A stretch of 8,760 nt of DNA, from positions 1 through 8,760 of the forward strand of contig JAAZVG010000057.1 in NCBI GenBank assembly GCA_018623655.1, given 5' to 3'. This document shows positions 1-6,356 of this stretch, one piece after another. The stretch's first letter is position 1. Every line of letters starts with the position of its first letter. The position numbers and the translations under genes were made by a program. Source of the stretch: Flavobacteriaceae bacterium. GTDB lineage: Bacteria; Bacteroidota; Bacteroidia; Flavobacteriales; Flavobacteriaceae. A model generated the notes under the pieces. It was given only the letters and a program-made list of their open reading frames with translations, had not been told where the DNA came from and did not search any database.

Positions 1-452
1 ATGTCTACTTCTAGGAACCTAGAAAATACTACACCGACACCACGCATCTGTCCAGCCACATAAGTGAATGATACTAACAGGGCACAGAAAACCGCAACCA
101 AACGTGCCGTCTTAGAATAGTACCGTTCTCCTATGAAATCGGGAACCGTAAATTTTCCAAATTTTCTAAGGTATGGGGCCAACAGTAAGGCGAGAAGAAC
201 GTATCCGCCTGTCCAACCCATAAGGTAAACAGAGCCATCGTAGCCCATAAAAGAAATGAGCCCGGCCATCGAGATGAAAGAAGCGGCAGACATCCAATCG
301 GCGGCGGTTGCCATACCATTAGCCAGAGGAGAAACGCCTCCACCTGCTACATAAAATTCTTTCGTAGAACCGGCTCTCGACCAAATGGCGATCCCTATAT
401 ACAGCGCAAAGGTTATCGCTACAATGATATACGTCCAAATCTGTACTGTCAT
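1..452 (-). CDS. Sodium:solute symporter (SSF family), large subunit, C-terminus cut by window edge
   Basis: Integral membrane symporter that probably couples sodium entry to uptake of a small organic acid. Only the first 150 residues are visible; the rest lies beyond base 1. The protein starts MTVQIWTYIIVAITFALYIG, a first transmembrane helix. A characteristic stretch follows at about residues 43-66 (NGMATAADWMSAASFISMAG), matching the discontinuous early helix of the ActP/PutP-type SSF fold. Further helices lie near 74-95 and 115-140, with the loop FTVPDFIGERY (101-111) typical of the acetate-symporter branch. The ATG at 452 lies 2 bp after the DUF4212 stop codon, so the two genes are surely co-transcribed. 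That pairing is the known arrangement of the VC_2705-type symporter subfamily, which supports the assignment over PutP or SGLT relatives. Substrate is not determinable here; acetate or a related carboxylate is an inference from the family. Confidence 0.92.
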   Translation of the reverse strand, partial: MTVQIWTYIIVAITFALYIGIAIWSRAGSTKEFYVAGGGVSPLANGMATAADWMSAASFISMAGLISFMGYDGSVYLMGWTGGYVLLALLLAPYLRKFGKFTVPDFIGERYYSKTARLVAVFCALLVSFTYVAGQMRGVGVVFSRFLEVD

Positions 453-454
453 GC

Positions 455-715
455 TTAATCTTTGTCGTAATTATACTTTTTGTCAAGCTTATTCATCAGG
501 CGTACATACACAAAGATGAGAATCACAAAAACGTAGATTGAACCTTGTTGTGCGAACCAAAACCCTAGCGGAAATCCTCCGATACTGAACTGGTCAAGGA
601 TATCTTTTAAGACTACCCCAGCCAGAAAAGAAACTGAAAACCAAATAGATAGCAGGACCGTTACATAACGAAGATTCTCTTTCCAATACTTCTTAGCATT
701 ATCCGATTTACTCAT
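455..715 (-). CDS. DUF4212 protein, small subunit of sodium:solute symporter
   Basis: Small membrane protein of 86 residues, the usual size for DUF4212 (putative solute:sodium symporter small subunit). It opens with MSKSDNAKKYWKENLRY, the charged family N-terminus. A first hydrophobic helix spans about 17-37. The diagnostic motif GGFPLGFWFAQQGSIYVF (46-63) leads into a second helix to about residue 74, and the tail is lysine/aspartate rich. The ATG at 715 is preferred: a TTG at 760 would add 15 residues (reading ILSRIPLYSIKLQP before the Met) that are absent from typical members. There is no clear ribosome binding site, as is usual in Bacteroidota. It is the first gene of the two-gene unit with the downstream symporter and is presumed to associate with it in the inner membrane; its molecular role is not established. 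Confidence 0.93.
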   Translation of the reverse strand: MSKSDNAKKYWKENLRYVTVLLSIWFSVSFLAGVVLKDILDQFSIGGFPLGFWFAQQGSIYVFVILIFVYVRLMNKLDKKYNYDKD

Positions 716-757
716 AGGTTGTAATTTGATAGAATATAGGGGGATCCTAGATAGAAT

Positions 758-767
758 CAAAATAACA
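758..767 (-). promoter_or_regulatory. Candidate promoter core box upstream of the DUF4212/symporter unit
   Basis: Read on the minus strand, this is TGTTATTTTG. Its last eight bases (TTATTTTG) match the Bacteroidota -7 consensus TAnnTTTG except at the second position. It lies about 43 bp before the ATG at 715. An identical 10-mer lies at a similar distance before the minus-strand gene starting at 1299. No convincing -33 TTG is found at the usual 17-23 bp upstream, so the call is weak. Confidence 0.25.
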
Positions 768-822
768 AAGAAGATATCGTCTACTGTAAAGCCATACTAA
801 CGATCAAGCATAAAAAAACCTG

Positions 823-883
823 TTTTGTTTAACAATATCGAAATCTAGACTCGTTTTATTAGTAAAGTAAGACTTAAACAAAA
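823..883. repeat. Left copy of a repeat module bracketing the orphan zinc-ribbon/HTH gene
   Basis: The module contains TTTTGTTTAAC (823-833), TTATTAG (856-862) and ACTTAAACAAAA (872-883) in that order. The same three blocks recur in the same order at 1299-1350. The outer blocks are also near-inverted to each other (TTTTGTTTAA and TTAAACAAAA). This copy overlaps the stop codon (874-876) of the minus-strand gene. The identities are seen directly; their meaning (operator sites, decayed element ends, or chance in A/T-rich DNA) is inference. Confidence 0.4.
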
Positions 884-1299
884 ATTTTATTCTGAGGCCC
901 TATAGTCAATACCATATAATGCCCATTAACCCTTGATATTAGAATGTTTGTATCGTGTAAAAATGACTTGTCTTCAACTAACTTGAGTAGATCTTCATGA
1001 GCCAACACATGGCGATTGATTTGATTATTTTGATCTTCTGGTCGATGAATTTTATATTTCTTCACCCAATTCATTACACTAACGTGTGAAACCTCTAAAA
1101 GGGTTTCGATCTCTCGATAACTCAACCCTTCTAAGTATAATTGTAAGGCGCGTTTAACGATTTGAATGTCTTTAGACTTTCCTGACTTCGAAACAGTAAA
1201 GTGATAATTACATTTCTTACACTTGTACCTTTGACGAACGTCAATAACACCTGCCTTCGTAATGTGCTTAGAGTCACATTTAGGACAACTGTCTAGCAT
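874..1299 (-). CDS. Orphan IS1/IS1595-type zinc-ribbon plus helix-turn-helix protein (transposase-derived)
   Basis: Predicted DNA-binding protein of 141 residues. The N-terminus is a zinc ribbon: C5-x2-C8 (CPKCDS) and C27-x2-C30 (YKCKKCNYHF), closely resembling the InsA/IS1595 N-terminal zinc-binding domain. Residues about 44-82 form a helix-turn-helix of the type found after that ribbon, with the core GLSYREIETLLEVSHVSVM (58-76). A tail of about 55 residues follows, partly polar (EDQNNQINRH) and partly beta-like (ILISRVNGHYMVLTI); I do not recognise it. There is no DDE catalytic domain in this protein, and the 158 bp downstream leave no room for an InsB-like partner. It could be a remnant of an insertion sequence or a domesticated transcription factor. 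The intact frame, the extra tail and the place beside a transport operon favour domestication, but this is inference. The ATG at 1299 gives the family-like start MLDSCPKC. Confidence 0.75.
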   Translation of the reverse strand: MLDSCPKCDSKHITKAGVIDVRQRYKCKKCNYHFTVSKSGKSKDIQIVKRALQLYLEGLSYREIETLLEVSHVSVMNWVKKYKIHRPEDQNNQINRHVLAHEDLLKLVEDKSFLHDTNILISRVNGHYMVLTIGPQNKIFV

Positions 1300-1350
1300 T
1301 TTGTTTAACTATTGGTTATTAGATACTAAATATAAAAAACTTAAACAAAA
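1299..1350. repeat. Right copy of the repeat module bracketing the orphan zinc-ribbon/HTH gene
   Basis: The module contains TTTTGTTTAAC (1299-1309), TTATTAG (1316-1322) and ACTTAAACAAAA (1339-1350), the same blocks and order as at 823-883 with shorter spacers. Its first base is the last base of the start codon complement, so the module abuts the gene start and lies exactly where a promoter or operator would be. The outer blocks form an imperfect inverted repeat with arms of 10 bp. Confidence 0.4.
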
Positions 1351-1355
1351 TAACA
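1346..1355 (-). promoter_or_regulatory. Candidate promoter core box upstream of the orphan HTH gene
   Basis: Minus-strand TGTTATTTTG, identical to the box at 758-767 and about 47 bp before the ATG at 1299. TTATTTTG has one mismatch to TAnnTTTG. A second near-match, TATATTTA, lies closer to the start at 1327-1334 and could be the real -7 box. Neither has a well-placed TTG upstream. Confidence 0.25.
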
Positions 1356-1494
1356 TAACTGGCTTTTTACTAGTCTAATAGCGCGTAGTTTTTCATTAAA
1401 ATAGAATCAAAAACTATGAGTACTTTTTAAGAAATTGATGAACAATTGAAGAGTGTCTTTTTCTACATGCCTTTTTACATGATTTGAGTAAAGA

Positions 1495-1515
1495 AGATGA
1501 AAATCATTTTCATCT
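1495..1515. promoter_or_regulatory. Perfect 21-bp palindrome resembling a Fur-family operator
   Basis: The arm AGATGAAAAT (1495-1504) is followed by a single C (1505) and then its exact reverse complement (1506-1515). The inner 15 bp, TGAAAATCATTTTCA (1498-1512), has the 7-1-7 architecture of a Fur box and matches TGATAATnATTATCA at 12 of 14 specified positions. It ends 42 bp before the ATG of the Fe-S dehydrogenase gene, where a bound repressor could block transcription. No T-tract follows, so it does not look like a terminator. Fur itself, or PerR/Zur-type relatives, are the natural candidates; binding is inferred from sequence shape only. Confidence 0.5.
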
Positions 1516-1557
1516 GAACGAAAAGCGCACTACATTGAAAAATAGAATCTGAAACCT

Positions 1558-3276
1558 ATGGAAATCATTTCTTCAAAGAAAGTTTACGATGTAATCATTG
1601 TCGGATCGGGTGCTGGCGGTGGCATGGCAACGAAAGTATTGTCTGAGGCTGGTCTTAAAGTTGCTGTAGTTGAAGCTGGAGACTATTTTGATCCTGCTAA
1701 TCCAGAACAGCAAACCCAGCTTAAATGGCCCTATGAATCACCTCGGCGTGGATCAAACATACACCGTGCTTTTGGAGATTTTGATGCGCTTTATGGAGGA
1801 TGGAATATTGAAGGTGAGCCTTACACCAATGTCGAAGGCACTGAATTTGACTGGTTTCGGGCAAGGATGCTAGGAGGTCGTACCAATCACTGGGGGCGCA
1901 TCTCTCTTCGGTTCGGGCCTCTTGATTTCAAATCTAAATCTCGTGATGGTATTGGTGAAGATTGGCCTATTGGCTATGACGATGTAAAGCCCTATTACGA
2001 TAAAGTAGATAAACTCATTGGAGTTTTCGGAAGCAAAGAAGGTATTTATAACGAACCTGATGGATTCTTTCTTCCAGCTCCTAAGCCGAGGCTTCACGAA
2101 TTATATTACAAAAAAGGCGCCGAGATGGCCGGGGTTAAGGTAATGCCATCAAGACTTTCTATTGTCACCAAACGTATTAATGACGAACGAGGCGTTTGTT
2201 TCTATTGTAATCAGTGTAATCGATCTTGTCAAGTATATGCTGACTTTTCGGCGGGGTCTTGTTTAATTTTTCCTGCTCAGAAAAACGGAGGCCAAATTGA
2301 CCTATACACTGGGGCGATGGTTCGCGAAGTCATGACTGATGGTAATGGGCGCGCAACCGGAGTAAGTTACATTGACAAGGCAAGTGGTAAAGACTATGAA
2401 CTAAAAGGTAAGGTCGTAGTGCTTGCAGCTTCAGCGTGTAGCTCAGCCCGTATTTTACTTAACTCGAAAAGTGCGGTACATCCCGAAGGTTTAGGAAATA
2501 GCAGCGGCCTTATTGGAAAATATTTACATGATTCAACTGGAGCTGATCGCATGGGATTTGTACCTGCGCTGATGGATCGTGAAATCTATAATGAAGATGG
2601 GGTCGGTGGCATGCACATATACTCTCCATGGTGGTTAGACAATAAAAATCTGGATTTCGCAAGAGGTTATCACATTGAAGTATGGGGCGGATTGGGTATG
2701 CCGAGCTATGGGTTCGGTTTTAATCCTAATGATCTCAATCGTTTCTTTGGAGAACGCGTCGGCGGATATGGGGATCACTTAAGAAAAGACATTCGCAAAT
2801 ACTACGGATCAATGGTCGGCATGTCAGGTAGAGGAGAGTCTATTGCTCGCAAAGAAAACTACTGTGAAATCGACCCAGAAAAAGTAGATAAGTGGGGAAT
2901 CCCCGTTCTTCGTTTTCATTACACATGGAGTGACGAAGAACGTAAACAGGCGCGTCACATGCACGATACGTTCGAAGAAATCATTGTAAATATGGGTGGT
3001 ATCCCATTAGGTGATAAGCCAGATAAAGAGAGTAACTATGGGCTTCACAAACCTGGGCGCATTATACATGAGGTTGGTACTACCAGAATGGGTAGCGACC
3101 CTAAGCAGTCAGTGGTAAATGAGTTCGAACGTCTTCACGATGTAGATAATGTGTTTGTTGTTGATGCTGGGCCATTTGTCTCACAAGCAGATAAAAACCC
3201 AACCTGGACAATTCTGGCCCTCTCGTGGAGAACTTCAGATTTTATAGTGGATCAATTCAAACAGCAAAACTTTTAA
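1558..3276 (+). CDS. GMC-family FAD dehydrogenase with probable 3Fe-4S cluster (gluconate/glucose/glycoside dehydrogenase type)
   Basis: Catalytic subunit, 572 residues, oxidising a sugar, sugar acid or glycoside alcohol group with FAD. The Rossmann motif VGSGAGGG (15-22) leads to the ribose-binding acid in VVEAG (E39). The GMC loop MLGGRTNHWGR is at 104-114. The C-terminal GMC domain holds HEVGTTRMG (504-512) and NPTWTI (547-552); H504 and N547 should be the His/Asn catalytic pair by family alignment. Cysteines 214, 217, 220 and 224 include a C-x5-C-x3-C pattern (214/220/224), the spacing I recall for the 3Fe-4S site of bacterial FAD-glucose dehydrogenase. There is no signal peptide, so it is probably carried through the Tat system by the small subunit encoded 2 bp downstream. 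Starts in the region share a leader AAAATAGAATC. The exact substrate cannot be read from sequence; glucoside 3-dehydrogenase is a serious alternative to gluconate dehydrogenase. Confidence 0.93.
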   Translation: MEIISSKKVYDVIIVGSGAGGGMATKVLSEAGLKVAVVEAGDYFDPANPEQQTQLKWPYESPRRGSNIHRAFGDFDALYGGWNIEGEPYTNVEGTEFDWFRARMLGGRTNHWGRISLRFGPLDFKSKSRDGIGEDWPIGYDDVKPYYDKVDKLIGVFGSKEGIYNEPDGFFLPAPKPRLHELYYKKGAEMAGVKVMPSRLSIVTKRINDERGVCFYCNQCNRSCQVYADFSAGSCLIFPAQKNGGQIDLYTGAMVREVMTDGNGRATGVSYIDKASGKDYELKGKVVVLAASACSSARILLNSKSAVHPEGLGNSSGLIGKYLHDSTGADRMGFVPALMDREIYNEDGVGGMHIYSPWWLDNKNLDFARGYHIEVWGGLGMPSYGFGFNPNDLNRFFGERVGGYGDHLRKDIRKYYGSMVGMSGRGESIARKENYCEIDPEKVDKWGIPVLRFHYTWSDEERKQARHMHDTFEEIIVNMGGIPLGDKPDKESNYGLHKPGRIIHEVGTTRMGSDPKQSVVNEFERLHDVDNVFVVDAGPFVSQADKNPTWTILALSWRTSDFIVDQFKQQNF

Positions 3277-3278
3277 TT

Positions 3279-3977
3279 ATGAATCGTAGAGAAAGTTTAA
3301 AATATTTAGCAGCTGGATCAATCGCCTCAGGCTTGCTTCTTTCAGGCTGTGATTGGTCAAACCCAGAAGAAGTTGAAAAGAGTCTTTGGAAATATAAATA
3401 CGGTCGAACTGCTGACGAGGCCGCTCACGACAATAGCATTCTAGCGCAACGATTTTTTACAACAGCAGAACTTGTACTAATCACAAAGTTGGCCCACTTA
3501 ATACTACCGCCAAACGAAATTGGAGATATCGAGAAAGCAGAAGTTCCTGAGCTGATTGAATTCATGGCCAAAGACTATACGCCTTTTCAGGAGCCACTAA
3601 GAAGTGGTTTAACCGCTTTGAATAAGCGCGCATCAAGTGCCTTCGGTAGTGATTTCTTAAGCCTTAAAGAAACTAACCAACATGAGCTTCTAGAGCCCAT
3701 CGCATATCCGAATGAGGTGACAGAGGAATTAAAAGAGCAAGCCTCTTTTTTCAATTTGATGCGCAACCTTACCCTGACTGGCTACTACACCTCAGAAGTG
3801 GGCATCAAAGACTTAGGGTATCAAGGCAACCAGCCCAATGTATGGAATGGAGTTCCTGATCATGTGCTTCAAAAACACGGCATGTCTTATGATGAAAGTT
3901 GGATGCCTCATTTTTTAGATATCAGCCGTCGAAACGACAAAGCAGAATGGGACGAAAATGGTAATCTGTTGACTTAG
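3279..3977 (+). CDS. Gluconate 2-dehydrogenase subunit 3 family protein, Tat-type lipoprotein
   Basis: Small subunit of the flavoprotein complex, 232 residues. The ATG at 3279 follows the dehydrogenase stop codon by 2 bp, so the two are translationally linked; an earlier in-frame start at 3225 would overlap the upstream gene and hide the signal peptide. The N-terminus MNRRESLKYLAAGS carries a twin-arginine pair before a hydrophobic stretch and ends in a lipobox L-S-G-C (C24), so Tat export followed by lipid anchoring is predicted. The mature part shows family features: FFTTAELVLITKLAHLILP (59-77), an AEVPELIEFM segment (87-96) and YYTSEVGIKDLGYQGN (169-184) with a downstream W-N-G. Known members act as chaperone/export partner and structural subunit of the GMC catalytic subunit. 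A cytochrome c subunit, often third in such operons, is not present here. Confidence 0.92.
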   Translation: MNRRESLKYLAAGSIASGLLLSGCDWSNPEEVEKSLWKYKYGRTADEAAHDNSILAQRFFTTAELVLITKLAHLILPPNEIGDIEKAEVPELIEFMAKDYTPFQEPLRSGLTALNKRASSAFGSDFLSLKETNQHELLEPIAYPNEVTEELKEQASFFNLMRNLTLTGYYTSEVGIKDLGYQGNQPNVWNGVPDHVLQKHGMSYDESWMPHFLDISRRNDKAEWDENGNLLT

Positions 3978-3994
3978 AATCACTGATTTAACCA

Positions 3995-4032
3995 TTTTGA
4001 AACCTTAGCACGATCTTTTGTGATTAGGTTTG
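3995..4032 (+). promoter_or_regulatory. Candidate Bacteroidota-type promoter for the phosphate transporter
   Basis: TAGGTTTG at 4025-4032 is a perfect match to the -7 consensus TAnnTTTG and ends 19 bp before the ATG at 4052, implying a leader of roughly 12-15 nt. The nearest upstream TTTTG (3995-3999) leaves a 25-bp spacer, longer than the usual 17-23, so the -33 element is doubtful. A second near-match, GATATTTG, is at 4035-4042. Confidence 0.45.
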
Positions 4033-4051
4033 TCGATATTTGCTTCCATCT

Positions 4052-6343
4052 ATGGAGAACTTTTTCTTATATGTACTAATTGCTTTAGCTGTTTTAGCTA
4101 TCGCTGACCTAGTAGTTGGAGTAAGTAACGATGCGGTAAACTTCTTGAATTCTGCCATCGGATCAAAAGCGCTTTCCTTTCGATCAATTATGATTGTGGC
4201 CTCTGTTGGAGTGGCTTTTGGGGCCATATTTTCTAGTGGAATGATGGAAGTTGCTAGAAAGGGTATTTTCAATCCCGAACTCTTCTACTTCGACGAAATT
4301 ATGTTTGTATTTCTAGCAGTAATGATCACCGACATCTTACTACTTGATTTCTTCAACACCATCGGCCTTCCGACCTCAACAACTGTTTCGATCGTCTTTG
4401 AATTACTTGGAGCCGCACTTGCTATGTCCTACATCAAGATCATAAGTGGTGGAGAAGAGCTATCTACCATTCTTCAGTATATCAACGACGAAAAAGCACT
4501 TCAAATTATTACGGGAATTCTCTTATCTGTATTTATTGCCTTTAATATTGGTGTTCTCGTCCAATGGATCACGCGCTTGTGGCTTTCTTTTAATTTTCAA
4601 GATCGCTCAATGCTTGCAAATGCTTCTTTCGGAGGAATCTCATTAGCATCAATTAGTTATTTTATTTTAATTAAAGGGATTAAAGGAACTGCCTTTTCTA
4701 GTCAGGCCTACAGCTTTACTGGAGAGTTATCGCTGATGAGCTATATCGAAAGTAATACGCTGTTAGTTGCTGTTATTTCTTTTCTGTTCTTTTTCTTAGT
4801 ATCTCTCAGTTTGCTGGTTGCCAAACTTGATATGTATAAGTTTATTATTGGGGCAGGAACTTTTTCTTTAGCACTAGCCTTTGCAGGCAATGACTTGGTC
4901 AATTTCGTAGGAGTACCACTTGCCGCTTATCAATCTTTTGAAGCGTGGCAAATGTCGGGGATGTTGCCTAGCGAATATAGTATGGAAGCTTTAAGCGCGA
5001 AGGTACAGGCGCCAACTGCTTTTTTATTAGCCTCAGGAATGATCATGATTCTCACTTTATGGTTCTCTAAAAAGGCACGCTATGTGGCAGACACACAAAT
5101 CAATTTGTCTAGAGAAGGGGAAGCTCGTGAGCGATTCAAACCCAACTACCTTTCTCGATCGGTAGTAAGAATCACTATTCAATTTGGACAATATGTAAAC
5201 CGTGCCATACCACAGTCATTATTAGATCGCATTAATAAACAATTCGAACGCCCAGCAACCAAGAATATCGTATATAAAAACAACGAACTCCCACCAGCCT
5301 TCGATGCAGTTAGAGCCTCTGTGAACATGGCTGTTGCAGGAATTTTAATCTCAATAGCAACTTCGTTAAAATTACCGCTTTCGACAACCTACGTAACCTT
5401 CATGGTGGCAATGGGAACTTCTTTATCAGATAGGGCTTGGGGCGCCGAAACAGCTGTTTATCGCGTGGCAGGAGTACTAAATGTAATTGGTGGATGGTTT
5501 GGTACTGCGATTATTGCATTGACTAGTTCGGCAATCATTCTGACCCTTGTTTACTTTGGTAGAGGAACCGCAATCATTGTTCTATTAGTGGCAGCTGCCG
5601 CAATAATTATTAGAAATTACCTGGCCTACAATAAAAAAATGAAGGAAGAGGCTGAAAGCTTCGATATCAAACGTGCTGAAAGCATAACTGTTAAGGGGGT
5701 TATTAATGAGAGTGCGAAAAACGTAGAAAATGTAATTCTGCGCTCTAAGAGTATTATTAACTTAAATATTGAAGGGCTTAGTAAGCATGACTTTGAAGCG
5801 CTCAAGCAGGGCCGTAAAGAAGTAACCTCATTGTCTGAAGAAGTGGAAGATGTTAGAGCAAGTGTTTTCCATTTCATTCAAAACTTAGAAGATTCAAGTG
5901 TTACCGCCAGCGCCTTTTACATTCAACTAGTAAATCAGCTTAACAATATCAGTCAGTCTTTAGAATATATTTCAAAGATGTGTTACGATCATGTGGCTAA
6001 CAATCACAATAAACTTAGATATACCCAACTTCGTGACCTCAGAGAGGTTAAGGAGCAATTTGAGCGGGACTTCTTCATTTACACCGAGGATTCAATCAAA
6101 AATTTCAGTGCAGAAGACATCACCGAACTGCTTGATAAAAAAGATCAATTAGAGAATAATATCACGGCAAAGATTAATTCTCACGTTACCGATATACGCA
6201 ATGAGGGTTCAAGCCCTAAGAATACAACACTATATTTTAGTCTATTACTAGAGTCAAAAGATTTCTTAAACGCAGTAACACTCCTTATTACCGAGTATTA
6301 CAAATCCTATGAGGAAAGCGTAGATTCTCCACTTAAATTATAG
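4052..6343 (+). CDS. PiT-family inorganic phosphate transporter with C-terminal PhoU-like domain
   Basis: Inner-membrane phosphate permease of 763 residues. The two halves of the PHO4 fold each show their signatures: VSNDAVNFLNSAIGSKALS (24-42) with GLPTSTT (105-111), and FAGNDLVNFVGVPLA (277-291) with KLPLSTTYVTF (440-450). Many hydrophobic helices lie between residues 5 and 525. After a basic break (YNKKMKEEAE, 526-535), residues about 550-755 are soluble and mostly alpha-helical with the feel of a PhoU/DUF47 domain. This accounts for a length about 260 residues above E. coli PitA and for the lack of a separate DUF47 gene. The ATG at 4052 is chosen over an in-frame TTG at 4040, since it gives a clean first helix (MENFFLYVLIALAVLAIADL). 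It has its own likely promoter and a terminator after it. Exact cation coupling (proton or sodium) cannot be told. Confidence 0.93.
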   Translation: MENFFLYVLIALAVLAIADLVVGVSNDAVNFLNSAIGSKALSFRSIMIVASVGVAFGAIFSSGMMEVARKGIFNPELFYFDEIMFVFLAVMITDILLLDFFNTIGLPTSTTVSIVFELLGAALAMSYIKIISGGEELSTILQYINDEKALQIITGILLSVFIAFNIGVLVQWITRLWLSFNFQDRSMLANASFGGISLASISYFILIKGIKGTAFSSQAYSFTGELSLMSYIESNTLLVAVISFLFFFLVSLSLLVAKLDMYKFIIGAGTFSLALAFAGNDLVNFVGVPLAAYQSFEAWQMSGMLPSEYSMEALSAKVQAPTAFLLASGMIMILTLWFSKKARYVADTQINLSREGEARERFKPNYLSRSVVRITIQFGQYVNRAIPQSLLDRINKQFERPATKNIVYKNNELPPAFDAVRASVNMAVAGILISIATSLKLPLSTTYVTFMVAMGTSLSDRAWGAETAVYRVAGVLNVIGGWFGTAIIALTSSAIILTLVYFGRGTAIIVLLVAAAAIIIRNYLAYNKKMKEEAESFDIKRAESITVKGVINESAKNVENVILRSKSIINLNIEGLSKHDFEALKQGRKEVTSLSEEVEDVRASVFHFIQNLEDSSVTASAFYIQLVNQLNNISQSLEYISKMCYDHVANNHNKLRYTQLRDLREVKEQFERDFFIYTEDSIKNFSAEDITELLDKKDQLENNITAKINSHVTDIRNEGSSPKNTTLYFSLLLESKDFLNAVTLLITEYYKSYEESVDSPLKL

Positions 6344-6356
6344 CATTAAAAAGTCT

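Larger units (their letters stand above)
1300..1557. other. Divergent intergenic region between the orphan HTH gene and the dehydrogenase operon
   Basis: A 258-bp A/T-rich stretch with no convincing gene. It contains, left to right: the right repeat module; a copy of the 10-mer TGTTATTTTG on the minus strand (1346-1355); the leader-like 11-mer AAAATAGAATC at 1398-1408 followed by a five-codon reading frame (ATG at 1416, TAA at 1428); a perfect 21-bp palindrome at 1495-1515; and a second copy of AAAATAGAATC at 1539-1549, 8 bp before the dehydrogenase ATG. No perfect TAnnTTTG -7 box was found for the plus-strand operon. Confidence 0.7.

Noticed and set aside
9..22. Short inverted repeat TCTAGG-AA-CCTAGA
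   Set aside because: It lies inside the symporter coding sequence, with six-base arms only; no regulatory context.
812..826. Possible terminator after the orphan HTH gene (minus strand AAAAC-AG-GTTTT followed by T residues)
   Set aside because: The hairpin would have a 2-nt loop and almost no GC pairs; the T-run alone is not enough to call it.
1870..2097. Antisense open frame within the dehydrogenase gene
   Set aside because: It lies opposite a well-supported GMC coding sequence, with no family features and no leader; the same applies to other small overlapping frames at 131-343, 1670-1873, 4024-4272, 4446-4646 and 5626-5877.
3225..3278. Upstream TTG-type extension of the small subunit gene
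   Set aside because: It would overlap the dehydrogenase gene and bury the twin-arginine/lipobox signal peptide; the ATG at 3279 fits the 2-bp spacing and the signal.
3978..4025. AATCAC/GTGATT inverted repeat after the small subunit gene as a terminator
   Set aside because: The arms are six bases with a gap of more than 30 nt and no T-tract; it overlaps the promoter candidate of the next gene and is probably chance.
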